Positions 22,665-34,016 of a stretch of DNA of 64,000 nt are shown here, in pieces. The translations under genes and the position numbers were made by a program. Origin of the DNA: Tuctoria greenei (lineage: Eukaryota > Streptophyta > Magnoliopsida > Poales > Poaceae); NCBI GenBank assembly GCA_036927565.1, contig JAYESD010000002.1, forward strand, positions 76,383,735 through 76,447,734. The letters run 5' to 3'. The notes beneath the pieces were generated by a model. That model was not told the DNA's origin, made no database searches, and saw nothing but the letters and a program-made list of their open reading frames with translations. Numbering within the stretch: the first letter of the stretch is position 1; every line of letters starts with the position of its first letter.

Positions 22665-23525
22665 TGTCGATGGTTTTGATCCGACAGATCTCCCGACACT
22701 ACTAAAGTGTTAGAGGAGTTTGGGGTTCAGTGTGGGCGCGCGGAGATTCAAGAAGGTGAAGTGTAAATGACACGAGAGACACGAAGATTTACGTGGTTCA
22801 GGCCGCCTGAGCGTAATACCCTACTCCACGGGATGTGTTGGTGTTGTATTGGTTGTATGAGCTCAACGTGAGTTGAGAGTGTAGAGTGAGCGCGTCTAGT
22901 CCGTGTCTCTTCTATGTATCATCGGCCTGTCCTTTTATAGTACAAGGGCATGCCATTACAAGTCATCCTAGCTCGACATGTGGCCCCGACGGTTACTAAT
23001 ATTGATACACATTTGATGCGCTTAATTATCCTTAATAACCGAATTACGGGCTCTGATAGCACCATTACTGGTAATTAAGGTCGTCCGATCGTGTGTCATT
23101 AATATAGTATTAATGACACTTAATCGGGTCTTGAAGTCATTGATTCCCTTTGAAGATCCGGAGTTGTTGTGGAGTCTTTTGGAGGTTAGAGGTTGAAGGT
23201 CCAACGGTTGGACACATGGCAGCTCCGGAGCATACTGTGGGGAACAGGTAGGTCCGGTGCTACTTAACACGTGTCAGTTCCAGAGCTTCCCTCGGTCCGG
23301 AGTTAGGTCCGGAGGTGCCGCTATGGTACATAGCCCAGAGCTTCCCCCTTGTGGGCGGTAGCTCCGGTTTGATAGTACACGTGGCGACCCTGGGACTAAC
23401 CAAGTTGGGGAAGCGGGTCCGGTTTTGTCTGACATGTGGGCCTCCGAAGGTCTCAGATCGAGTAGATGATATTCCCTTGAGATCTTTGCAATCCCAAGGG
23501 GTATACGGTACCCAGGGTACCGACA
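22665..23525 (-). repeat. 5' LTR of R
   Basis: 861 bp, near copy of 10448-11309. It would contain the element promoter: TATAAAAG on the minus strand at 22932-22939. Target duplication GAATC follows at 23526. Confidence 0.95.
22932..22939 (-). promoter_or_regulatory. TATA box in 5' LTR of R
   Basis: TATAAAAG on the minus strand, conserved at the same LTR position in the 3' LTR (10715-10722). It is the best candidate for driving the gag-pol RNA. This is inferred from sequence and position. Confidence 0.6.
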
Positions 23526-24770
23526 GAATCTCATCAAATTGACACTAGCATGCAAATGCGAAGCGAAACTAGTTAATGAGTTGTTACTGATGTTTACTAA
23601 CTATTTCTAATAGTTTTTAACAAGTTTGGATAGGTTTGGAATTGATTCGAAACAATTTAGAATTAATTCAATAGAAAACAGTCAGTAAAATTGGACTAGT
23701 CCGCTGTAGGGCCGGACTAGTCCGCCCTTCGCAGGAACAACAAACTAGGGTTTTCTTGATTGACGTGAATTTGGAGAAACAAGGTTGAATTCACGTGGGA
23801 AAGAGGAAATAAGGCGTACCAGGTGTTTAGAACTCCAATGAATCAAGGGTTTTGGAGGCAACACTTGGATCTTGATGATCTAGGGTTGATGATCAAGAGT
23901 TGAAGGTGAATTGGCGATGAAGAACGTGAGGTCGATGAAGATCTTGATTACTTGATCCTATTTCGTTTCCTCCTCTTCTTCTTCTTCTTGCTCGGGTACT
24001 CCTTCTCCCTCCTTGGTGGCGGCTCTCCACGAACTAGGGTTTGTGGTCTTTCGATTGAGGAAAAAGGATGTAAAGTCAAGGGGTGGGGTTGTTTACATGG
24101 AGGTGGAGAGTTAGGGTTTGATGGATTTTGAGTTTGGGGTGGGTGGAGGCCGGTGTGGGGTCCCACATGGGCCCCAAAAAGAGTTAGACATGACATCCTT
24201 AGGCCCACTTGAGGTAAAACCCAAAAACATGTCATAAAACAAAAGGTCAACTCAAAATCGCGATAACTGGACAAGTCCACAAGAGGCCAGACTAGTCTAA
24301 AGTTAGTAGTCAGAGAGATATCGGACAAGTCCAGACTGGACATCGGACAAGTTTGAACTTAGTCAGAGGAAAAACATACAAGTCTGGCCAAAACTGAACA
24401 AGTCCGATTTTAGTTAGAGGGGAAAACGGACAAGTCCGCTAGATGTCGCACAAGCCCAGACAAGTCTAGAGACTTGGCGAAATTTAAAAGGAATCGGGGT
24501 GCCAGACTAGTCCGCACTGTGCCGTACAAGTCCGAAAACGGTACATAGAGAAAAACGGACTAGTCCGCAACAAAAATGGACATGTTCGAGGAAGGTCAGA
24601 GAGAAATCGGACTAGTCCGCACCAAAGATGGACTCGTCCGCACTTCCCAGAATTCTTAAGTGCGGTTTTGCTCCTAATTCATTTTAAACTCATTCCTTTT
24701 CATGTGAATCAATGTTAAACATGTATTAGAATGTATGCAAGACATGATGGATGAAAATGAGAGTGTTACA
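23526..24770 (-). repeat. solo LTR S3, part 2
   Basis: Continues part 1 across element R: the joined text ...CATAGGAATC|TCATCAAATTGACAC matches S1 and the G LTRs. It ends GTGTTACA at 24770. This U3-side half carries many CGGACTAGTCCG/CGGACAAGTCCG motifs (23690-23735, 24260-24645). On the minus strand it starts TGTAACACTCTCATTTTCATCC, close to the start of the G LTR. The TATA box present in G LTRs is degraded here. Confidence 0.85.
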
Positions 24771-24781
24771 CAACGACGCTA
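24771..24781 (-). other. primer-binding site of H, upstream half
   Basis: The other part of the split tRNA-Asp-like site (see 9073-9084). It includes the right copy of the S3 target duplication (CAACG). Confidence 0.6.
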
Positions 24782-24789
24782 GAAAAGCT

Positions 24790-26305
24790 TGTTAACGGCT
24801 ACTAACGTCACAGATCATCTCTAGTAAGAGATGAGGTACGAAGCGCATGGAAACTGTCATGCAACATTTCACCCAAGAGTATTACCAAGGGTATCATATT
24901 TATCCCAAAGGAAGGCAATAGAGTAAAGTAAACACTACTCTTATGATCAAGCTATGAACTAATCAATTATCAAGACAGGGATAAGTTGATAGTATATGGG
25001 TAGTGTGACACACACCTAAGCAATCTATTCTAAAGGGTAGATGGGTCCTAATAGAGATTAGACTAAAACTTGGGGAGTTACTCCTACAATGCTTCTAATA
25101 TACATATACATAGCCTAGATTAGATACTAATGAGCAAGTCAATGGTGAATACTTATGCTAAGTTGTTCAACATATCGGGCACGGGTTTATCCCTAGCAAT
25201 ACTAGTACGACTCCCACTAAGAGCCTATGGCATAGCCAAACGTGGAGGATTACAAAGAACGGGTAGGCTATCACCACCTACTGCCTACCTCTTCAATCCA
25301 TGGGTCTACGAGACATCCAACGCTACTTAACTACCCTAGCACCATGGTAGCATATTAAGTAAATACCTTAGGAGCCATGGCACAAGCCATCCTAAGGCAA
25401 TGAACTAAATCACCAATGAACCAATGTTGATACATAGCATAAGTTATTCATATTAACATGATCATATCATAACTAATTAGACTATAGTGGGGGTTTGTAG
25501 TGTTTATGATGATAGATTAAGAGTGATATGGCATTATCACAAAGACTACTCCTACCACATACATGGAATCCACAATCAAATAAGAAACGCTTCATCCAAG
25601 TATATGAATAAAAGAAGGCTAATGATAATATTTTTATTATGCATAAATTCACACATATAAGAAAAGATACATGAGCCATACTTTTTCCAACATGGACTTT
25701 GGACTAGAGGCTCTCCTCTCTATAGCCTAACTCCACTAAGGATTAAGAGAACTAGTGTATACAATAGAATGATGCTCAAGTGGTGTGTGTTGAAGTGAGG
25801 GGTGATGGTCCTATTTATAGGTGGAGAAGGATCGGTTCCCGCCACCAAAAGCACGGGAATCAGTCACCATTGACTTCTTCAAACGGGGAGGAGCCAACAC
25901 GTGGAAGCTAAACGAGTTTGGATGAAAGACCGGGTCGACCGACTAGGTTGGTAGGCCGACGTGGTAAGTCCTCCAAACGGTCTGTGCTTTCTTGGGGTGA
26001 CTTACAGGTGGGTCCCATCCCTTGATATGTGTGCTACACTGTTGGATGGCCTCTGATACTTCTGTTTGTGGGCCATTTGATCTATGTGGTGCCACATGTT
26101 AGAGCTTGATTGGTTGGGATGATAATTTATAGGATTCATCCCCTTGTTTTACTTCAATTCTGTATAAAATACCTGCATGCACCATTTTCTCCAAGGACAA
26201 GTGGAAATAGGTTAAATAGAAAGGTGATGTGTGCAATAAATGATATTTCCTTCACATAATTGAGTTATATTGATGTGTGAAATCAATATATAACAACCAT
26301 CAACA
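24790..26305 (-). repeat. 5' LTR of H
   Basis: About 1.5 kb. The plus strand begins TGTTAACGG and ends CATCAACA, giving a TGTT...AACA terminus. It is uninterrupted, so it shows the empty site of the CACTA insertion found in the left LTR. The minus strand has CTATAAATAG at 25811-25820, a TATA-like box conserved in both LTRs. Confidence 0.82.
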
Positions 26306-27436
26306 ACGACCACAGTGCAAGCGAGTGTCGGGAGATCAAGAGAAGCACCGAGCGATACCAAGAGCGGGCGCAGCAGCGTCCCGATGACGCCACCTTCTGC
26401 CAGCGGCAGGGCAAGCAGAAGGTCAGCCCCAAGGTCGATGACAATGAGATGGAGTACCAGAAGTAGGAACGGGCTGTCAAGGTGGTCCAGCAAGATGAGG
26501 ACTCCAACGCCGGCAGTGACCATGAGCGTCGCAAGACTCCCCACGTCATCTTCGGGGGGGGGGGGGGGGGGGGGGGTCTTGGGATCCTGTGTCCCAAAAC
26601 ACGGTCAAGACCCTGCGCTGAGCAGTAGCTTTGATGGCCCCTGCTCCCGCTCCGACGCTGCACCGTAAGGGGAAGGAGACGCCAATTAGCTTCGACGCCT
26701 CCGACTGCCCCAAGAACATGGCAGGAGCCAGGATCTTGCCTCTCCTGGTCGCTCCCACCATTGCCAACATCAAGCTCCATAACGTCTTGATAGATGGTGG
26801 GACCTGCCTCAACCTCATCTGGGCCTCCGACCAGCTGCAGATCCCAGTGTCCAAGCTCACCCCCTCGAGCCCGTTCTCGGGGGTGGGGCTAGGGAACATC
26901 ATCCCGTACAACAGCATCAACCTCCTGGTGACCTTTGGGATGCCCGACAATTACAGGACCGAGAGCATCCTGTTTGACATCACGGACGTCAGCCTCCCCT
27001 TCAACACCATCATCGGCAGGCCCGCCCTGTACCGATTCATGGTTGTAGCCAACTACGGCTACCTTGTCCTGAAGATGCCGACCCTATCCGGTGTCCTCAA
27101 GATCTGCGGAGACCGCACTGTTGTGGTGATAGCCTTGGAGAAACTCCAAGCCCTCACAGCAGACCCAACATCAGCCCAGGGCAGCGCTGGACCAAGTCAT
27201 CCTCCGCCGAGCTCGCGCCAGCGCGACTCACTTGCTGCACCCCGTCTGTAGCCTTTCGACAACACTGACGCTCCTGTCAAAGCTGTCAAGATTAGTTCTG
27301 GTTCTGCTCAGACCACCCGCATGGCGGGGGGCCAAGGCAGAAAGTAGGGCGCACGCTCATCGCCCCACTGGTAGCTATTGACTGCAAGTTACCCGGCAAC
27401 CGTCACAGCTATCCTTGGATATTTGGGCACCTCTAT
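26306..27436 (+). pseudogene. gag-protease fragment of a second Tat-type element
   Basis: Starts abruptly after H with a zinc-knuckle-like DHSASECREI. A charged gag tail follows (RQGKQKV, DHERRKTPHVIF), then a run of 23 G, then the frame 26631-27251 with ISFDASDCPKNM, the protease site VLIDGG, PFSGVG, LPFNTIIGRPALYRF and YGYLVLKMP. It aligns with R's gag-protease junction but is on the other strand and clearly diverged. In-frame stops include a TAG in the tail and a TGA just past the G run. It appears truncated on both sides, by H on the left and C1 on the right. The last about 80 bases before 27437 are not clearly Tat. Confidence 0.85.
26554..26576 (+). repeat. homopolymer of 23 G
   Basis: It sits where the gag of R encodes IFGGSWD, so it looks like an expansion of GGG glycine codons. 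It can form a G-quadruplex. The exact length may be a sequencing or assembly artefact. Confidence 0.9.
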
Positions 27437-29206
27437 TGTGATACCTATGTGTGCTGAATACATTAGCTTTGACAATAAAAGTTTTGAATGCCGTCGTAAC
27501 ATTTTTTTAGCAAGGTCCGACTCTAGCTCCGAGCTTCTGCAAGATCCAAAAATAAGTCCGACTTTCTTTTTCTAGGTCCGACATGTTTTTTGGTAGCTCC
27601 GATGAGCTTTGACTTTAGCTCCAGCATGTCTTTGATAGCTCCGGCATGTCTTTGTTAAGCTCCGATATGTTTTTGTTAGGCCTGACTTACGTTGGTTAGC
27701 TCCGACATGTTTTTCTAGCTCCGGCGCTAGGTTGTACTAGCTTTGGTAAGCTCCGGCGCTAGGTTGTACTAGCTTTAGTAAACTCTGGCTCAAGCTCCGG
27801 TTAGTTTTGGCAAGATTTGGAGCTTGATCGCAATGTTTCTGCTTTTACTGTGAAATGTTTTGAACTTGCTTTACATTGTTGGAAAGATTGCTTAGTATTC
27901 ATTTTCTAAGTTTTTGGTGTGTTTTGGTTGATATGGCTAATATCGTTTTATTGTGGTTTTGCAACATGCTTATGTGAGGTGCTCACGTAAGGTGTTTTGT
28001 TCGAAACTAATTTGAGTCAAGTCGTGGACTTGGGCTCGTACGGATTGGTTGTTTGTTCATGTGCAGGTGTTGCTTGAGTTCATGACATGGCTGGTGACGG
28101 GATCCATTGAACTAGTCTTAGGGAGAAGATGAGGTTCAACAACCAAGTTCGGGAGGATTTATGGTTGAGTTGATCGGGAGGTCGCTCAACATGTTTCAAT
28201 CAAGAACAATGCATATGAAGGTATCGTGGACGTCATTGGAAGATGCTTGCACGTGTGCAAGGAGTGCATGGACGTGGCTGCATGGTTCCAAGGCGTGATG
28301 AAGAGATGTGGACGTAAAAATTGGTCGGAAAGGTCCAACCGACTAGGTTATGGACTCAAGCTCCGGCTGAGTCGTGTTTGACTCAAATATGAAAAGATTT
28401 GAGTTGGTTATGATAGGATTTCGTGTGGGTCATGAAGTTGAGTTGTTTTAGGAATGTGGGATATGTTCCTAAGGTGTTTGGAAGTCTTAAGATTGCTTCT
28501 ATCTGCGTATAGAAGATTCCTAAGCAGTTATGGAAAGTTTCGATTCGTGATTTGAGTAGGATTAGAGTCCTAGTTGAGATTGGGTTGGCCTAAGAACTGG
28601 TTATATAAGCAAGGGAGGCCAGAGCTCGTGTGAGATGACTTTGGGGTTGTTCCTCTTGTGCTCTATTGAATAAAATTCGTAGTTGAAAGGAACTTTTGTG
28701 CCTTGTTCGTCCGACTTGTTCCAGACAAGTTTTTCTCATTGAGTTTCTGAACAGCACTACCTTGCTTCGGTGATTTTATCATAACTCTAGTTTTACAGAT
28801 CCAATTGACGTGATTCTTTTTGGGTTGTCTTCACAACTTGATTATCTATCATATGTAAAAATTTAACGTTCATTGGATTTGTGGTTTCTGATCTACACGA
28901 GTTTCTTTGAAGTGTTCCATAACTGCTTTTTCTCGGGTAGGACAGATTGACCTTTGTTCGATCTTTCAATCGTAACTTGAGTTTCTCTCGACGGCTTTGA
29001 GTGATTCTTGTTGTGTCGTCTTCGTGACCTGATTCTCTCTGATATTTATCACTTTTGTCACGGTGAAACACGTTTATATTAGTCTCACACATGATTTCTT
29101 TAATAGATCATTTTTTGCCGAAGGGGTTTTTGCTTCCGCTGAAAAAGTTTTAAATCTACCATTCACCCCCCCTCTGGTAGCTTTTCACATGCTCTTCGAT
29201 CCTACA
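27437..29206 (+). repeat. 5' LTR of C1
   Basis: About 1770 bp, starting TGTGATACCTATGTGTGCTG and ending CGATCCTACA. It contains two copies of a 32-bp unit, (GCTCCGGCGCTAGGTTGTAC...), at 27718-27781, and many TAGCTCCGAC-like phrases at 27515-27810. Confidence 0.9.
28601..28610 (+). promoter_or_regulatory. TATA box in 5' LTR of C1
   Basis: TTATATAAGC in the LTR, also found in the C3 LTR (59360-59369 on the minus strand). Followed within about 75 bp by a TTGTGCTC-type start region and an AATAAA signal near 28670. This is the usual LTR layout, and the role is inferred. Confidence 0.6.
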
Positions 29207-29208
29207 AT

Positions 29209-29226
29209 TGGTATCAGAGCCACGGT
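29209..29226 (+). other. primer-binding site of C1 (tRNA-iMet)
   Basis: TGGTATCAGAGCCACGGT, two bases after the LTR end. TGGTATCAGAGC is the standard plant initiator-methionine tRNA primer site. Confidence 0.93.
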
Positions 29227-29268
29227 GCTCTAATCTTTGTGATTTGCACGTGTTTTTGACTAATCATC

Positions 29269-31389
29269 TTGGAGAAATACTCCGCAAAACCTTGTGTGTT
29301 TAGTGGTATTTATTTTCAGGTTTGGAAGGCACGTATGGAAGCCTTCATCCAAGCTCAAGGCTTCGCAATATGGGAGAAGGTATACAATCCTTATGAAGTG
29401 TCATCAAATGATCAAGTTACAGCTACAAATCTGAGAGATATCGACTACAACAACATGGCTCAGAACTTGATCATACAAGGATTAACTCAAAGCGACTTTG
29501 ATTGTGTTGCACACCTCCGATCTGCATACGATGTGTGGAAAGCACTTTGTGACTACCACGAAGGAGCCAACACGATCAAGGAGGTAAGACAAGACATGTT
29601 CAAGAAAGAATACATGCGCTTCGAGATGCAACCCAGTGAGTCTATTGATGACCTTTTTGCTCGCTTTAATAAAATTCTCAGCAACTTGCATAGTGTCAAT
29701 GTTCATTTTTTAGATGTTGAGAATGCTAGGCAATTGTTAAGTGCATTAGATATGTCAATTTGGGAGATGAAAGTCACATATATTCGTGAATCTACTGTCA
29801 TGAGTACACTTACTTTAGATGTGCTATATTCCAAGTTAAAAACTCATGAAATTGACATAATATCACGTAAGAACCCCAACAAGTCTATTGCTTTTGTTTC
29901 TCAACATGACATGCCTAGCTTCGGTCAATCTTCATCTTGTGGTACACTTGCTTTGTTGTCCTCTCTAACCCTTGAACAGATTGAGGAGTTTCCAGAGTAG
30001 GAGCTAGTGCTTCTCTCTACTAGGTTCTCAAAAGCATTGCAAAATGTGAGAACTAGAAGGAGAGGAAGCTCTGGACCTCAACGATGTTTCGAATGTAGTA
30101 AGACAGGACATTTTCATTCATATTGCCCTAACCTTTTAGGTCCTACTTCACGGGATGAAAAGCAAACAAGGACGAAGCACTCTTCCGCAAAAGATACGAA
30201 GAAAAAGAAGGGTTTTACAGGACGTCAATTGGTGAGCAGTTTTACCTCCGCACTTCAAGAACTTGGCTCAAGCGATGTGGACATTGGAAGTGACGAAGAT
30301 GAAGATGATTTGGCAAACTTGTGCTTCATGGCGGGCAAATCAAGATCAAGTATGGAGGATGAAGAACACAACAGCAACAATGAAGAGGTATGTCCTACTT
30401 GCGAAGAAATGTGTGATGCTATTTCTTGTGTCACTATTATAGGTAAGAAAAAGGACAAAAAGCTTAGAGATAGTGTTGCTAAAATTTAATCACTAGAATC
30501 TGAAATCAACCGTTTAAAAACTTTGATTCCTAGTGATGATGCATCTCCCTCATGTGATTTAATATATGAACAATTGTTCTCATTAAGAAGTGCGCACACC
30601 TCCACACTTGATAAACTTGAGTTGGAAATTGAAAAGAATAGAGAGCTTGCTGCACTTAATGATAAAAACTTGAAAGATGCTAGCTGTTCTACATTTGATT
30701 TGCATTGTTCTACTTGTGATGATCTTGATAAGAAACTACAAGATGCTATGAATAAAATTTCTATATTGAACAATGATTTATGTTCTCATGAAGTTAAATT
30801 TTGTTCCAATTACAAACTAAAAGGAAAAAAATCATGTGAAAATTGCCTTGATATGTCCAATAAACTTGATAACATGCATAGGACATTAGATCGGTTTTCT
30901 AATGGGAATAAGAACCTAAACTTGCCGCTGAATTCTTCCAAGTCTTGAAATGATAAAACTGGTTTAGGTTTTGATTCTCATGCTCATGCTAAGGCCCATC
31001 CACCTAAAATTGTAAAGTCATTAGGAAGTGGTTTGATTCAAACAGTTCCTAAACAAAAAGAAGTGGTTTTCAAATCTGCAGGAGTGTTGTCTCATTCGGT
31101 TTCAAATAAAAATGTTCCTTGCTCATCTAGACATGAACATAAAGTTAAAATTCATTGTACCTACTGTGGTAGAGATGGTCATGTCATAGATTTTTGTTAT
31201 AGACTAGCTAAACAACAGAAAAAGGAAAGAATGATTGCTAGAACTCATAACTTTCATGCAAAATTTGCTGCACATGCAAAACCGAATGATAGGAACATGC
31301 AACCTGCTGTAATGAGTCAAAAACATATAAAGTTTGCTCCCAAACCTACTGTATTTCATGCTACACATGTAACATCTGATAAGTCATAG
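29269..31389 (+). pseudogene. gag of C1
   Basis: Capsid/nucleocapsid protein. One frame with stops at 29998 (TAG), 30487 (TAA), 30946 (TGA) and 31387 (TAG). The copia gag core (UBN2 type) covers the first about 200 codons (VWKARMEAFIQAQG, AYDVWKALCDYHEG, MFKKEYMRFEM). A CCHC zinc knuckle CFECSKTGHFHSYCP lies at about 30083, then an acidic tract (GSDEDEDD), a coiled-coil-like Cys-rich part, and a second knuckle CTYCGRDGHVIDFC near 31160. The expected start codon before GAGAAATAC is TTG, so the start may itself be lost. Confidence 0.9.
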
Positions 31390-31550
31390 TTGGGTACAAA
31401 AATCCTCAAACTTTGGCTCATAAACATGTTGTTTTGTCTCAGCTTTCGCGTGTTATTCCTGCTGGACGTCGTGTGACTCAGTACTGGATTCCTAAATGCC
31501 TCTTGACTAACCCCAGTATTGAGTCATCGACGTATTGTGCTTCTATGTAG

Positions 31551-32570
31551 GTTACACGCTTGGGGAAGGAGAACTTTTGGATTATGGATTCAGGTTGCTC
31601 ACGCCACATGACCGGTAACAAAGAATGGTTCTCCTCCCTCTCTTTTGTGTCACGTGTAGAGAATGTTACTTTTGCCGATAATTCTTCAACTCCTATAATT
31701 GCTAAGGGTTCGTAGAGTAAATGATCACTACACTTTGAAGGATGTGGCGCTTGTTAAAAATTTGAAATACAACTTGCTTTCTGTGTCACAACTGCTAGAT
31801 GAAAATCTGGAAATTATTTTCACTAAAAATTGCTGCAAAGTTGTAAATTCAAATAGTGAGCTTATTTTTAACATGTCTCGGTTTGGAAGAGTTTTTAAAG
31901 CTGATTTTGATATGTCTTCCTCTAAGCATAGGTGTCTAGTTGCTAATGATTCAAAGGACTTATATTTTTGGCATCGTAAACTTGGTCACGTAGGCTTTGA
32001 TCATATAACGCGTGTTAGTGCTCTTGATCGCATACGTGGGCTGCCTAAGCTTAAAGGGGACAAAAAGATTGTGTGCTCTTATTGTAGACATGCTAAGATG
32101 GTTGCAGTTTCACATACCCCTCTCACAATGATCATGACAACTGAACCAGGTCAACTTTTGCACCTTGACACCGTAGGACCATCACGTGTTCAATCCTTCA
32201 GAGGTAAATTGTATGCTCTTGTTATTGTTGATGATTATTCTAGATACTCTTGGGTTTACTTTATGTCATCTAAGAATGAAGCTTTTAGTCAATTTAGAAC
32301 TTTATTTCTTAGATTATCAATTGATCACCCAAGATCTTTAAAAGCAATTAGAAGTGATAACAGAACCGAATTTAAAAATCAATCTTTTGATCACTTTTGT
32401 GCTAAAAATGGAATAGATCATCAATTTTCTTCATGATATGTACCTCAACAAAATGGTGTTTTAGAAAGAAAGAATAGAACCTTAGTTGAGATGGCCAGGA
32501 CTATGCTTGATGAATATCAAACTCCTAGGAAATTTTGGGTTGATGCGATTGCAACTGCTATCGTGTTTTC
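31551..32570 (+). pseudogene. protease and integrase of C1
   Basis: Protease active site FWIMDSGCSRHMTG at about 31575-31617 is followed by a frameshift or stop near 31710. The gag_pre-integrase zinc region comes next (FWHRKLGHVGFDH ... CSYCRHAKM). The integrase core has LHLDTVGPS, DDYSRYSWVYF and SDNRTEFKNQSF (the usual SDNG is SDNR here). A TGA at 32434-32436 precedes the YVPQQNGVLERKN motif that holds the catalytic Glu. A further stop and frame change lie just before 32571. Confidence 0.88.
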
Positions 32571-34016
32571 TTGCGCGCTAAGCTAGGTAAAACACCATAT
32601 GAGCTCCGGTTTGGACATAGGCCTAGTGTTACACACTTTCGGGTCTTTGGTTGCAAATGCTTTGTTAAGAAACATGGTAATCTTGATAAATTTGAACCTA
32701 GATCCGTTGATGGCATGTTTCTTGGTTATCCATCTTATACTAGAGGCTACCGTGTGCTTTTACTTGGCACTAACAAAATTGTGGAGACTTGTGAGGTGTC
32801 TTTTTATGAAGCTAGCCCAGGTACTAGCTCAAACATTGCAGGTCCATATCCATATCCGCAGAGGAAGAGCATTTTCGTTGAAGATGAGGAAGAGGTGGAG
32901 CTGCTGCCCAAAAATTCAGCAGTTAATGACATTGTTCCAGCTCCTGATTTTGATTCACAGCCACCACCGACGACCACCATTGCTGGTCCATATCCTCCTC
33001 AAGTCACAAGCTCATCGATTTGTGATGAACATGAAGAAGAAGAAGCTTGTGAAGTGTCCACTCCCCTCCGGGTTCTCAAAATTCATCCTCCACAACAAAT
33101 TATTGGAAGCTTGCACGAACGAGTCACACGATCCAGGTTTTGTGATCCAAACTCTCATGCTCATTTTGCTTTTGTTTCTTATTTTGGACCCAAAGATATA
33201 TCACACGCACTCACTAATGAATCTTGGATTATTGCCATGCAAGAAGAGTTAGAAAATTTTGAAAGAAATAATGTTTGGAAAATTGTACCTCAACCTCAAG
33301 GTCACACCTTAATTGGAACTAAATGGGTGTTTAAAAATAAACAAAGTGAGGATGGGGTTGTGGTTAGGAATAAGGCTAGGTTGGTTGCTCAAAGTTTCAC
33401 TCAAGTTGAAGGTCTAGATTTTGATGAAACTTTTGCTCCTGTCGCTAGATTAGAAACCATAAGAATTTTGTTAGCTTTTGTTGCATCTAAAGGTTTTAAT
33501 CTTTATCAAATGGATGTTAAAAGTGCTTTTCTCAATGGCTACATAGATGAGGAGGTTTATGTCAAACAACCACCGGGTTTTGAAAATTCAGATTTTCCTA
33601 ATCATGTTTACAAATTGTCCAAAGCCTTGTACGGTCTCAAACAAGCCCCTAGAGCATGGTATGATAGGTTAAAAACATTCTTACTTGAAAAGGGGTTTAC
33701 CATGGGCAAGGTTGATAAAACTTTTTTTGTGCTTAAGCATGGCAATGACTCATTATTCGTTCAAGTGTATGTGGATGATATTATCTTTGGTTGTGTTTCT
33801 CATAATCTTGTGTCCAAGTTTTCAGCTATGATGAGTTCAGAATTTGAGATGAGTATGATGGGAGAACTCACGTACCTTTTGGGGCTGCAAATCAAGCAAA
33901 CCAAGGAGGGTACCTTTGTGCATCAAACGAAGTATACAAAAGACCTTCTAAGGCGCTTCAACATGGACAAAAGCAAAGCCTCTTCAGACACCAATGGGAA
34001 CAGCAACAACACTTGA
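32571..34016 (+). pseudogene. integrase C-end and copia reverse transcriptase of C1
   Basis: The integrase tail (KTPYELRFGHRPSV, GCKCFVKKHG, FLGYPSYTRGYR) is followed by an acidic linker, then an RVT_2 reverse transcriptase from about residue 215: WIIAMQEELENFERNNVW, GTKWVFKNK, LYQMDVKSAFLNG, LYGLKQAPRAWY and catalytic YVDD at residues 400-403. It ends by frameshift at about 34000, moving to the 33994 frame. The RT motifs look complete. Confidence 0.92.

Larger units (their letters stand above)
10448..23525 (-). mobile_element. element R: complete Tat-lineage Ty3/gypsy retrotransposon, 13.1 kb
   Basis: LTRs 10448-11309 and 22665-23525 are flanked by perfect GAATC duplications (10443-10447, 23526-23530). 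PBS and PPT are in place. Domain order on the minus strand is gag, protease, RT, RNase H, second RNase H, integrase. A second, archaeal-type RNase H after the native one is the hallmark of the Tat lineage, and extra antisense ORFs are known in Tat elements such as Grande. By hand count the LTRs differ at about 40 of 861 positions plus one indel (about 4.6%), so the insertion is moderately old. One frameshift and at least five in-frame stops break gag-pol. Confidence 0.95.
3137..26305 (-). mobile_element. element H: LTR retrotransposon without pol, split by later insertions
   Basis: Two related LTRs flank about 5 kb of internal DNA. The left (3') LTR ends at 4131 and is preceded on the minus strand by a polypurine tract. 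The right (5') LTR spans 24790-26305, with a primer-binding site next to it resembling the tRNA-Asp site of Athila-type elements. The internal part, 4132-9084 plus 24771-24789, shows no RT, integrase, RNase H or protease motif on either strand. I infer a non-autonomous Ty3/gypsy-type element mobilised by a partner. Solo LTR S3 with element R inside it (9085-24770), and the CACTA element, are later insertions. ACGAC at 26306-26310 is the likely right target duplication; its partner is off the window. Confidence 0.78.

Noticed and set aside
26315..26668. 117-codon plus-strand frame with Gly run
   Set aside because: Wrong frame relative to the Tat gag remnant (CREIK...HVIF), and the Gly run is the G homopolymer.
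29209..29226. Possible tRNA-Met gene fragment
   Set aside because: The 18 bases are the retroelement primer-binding site; no cloverleaf surrounds it. The same applies at 38346 and 46019.
32599..33252. 217-codon plus-strand frame inside C1 RT region
   Set aside because: Shadow of the integrase/RT frame 32571-34016, which carries all family motifs.
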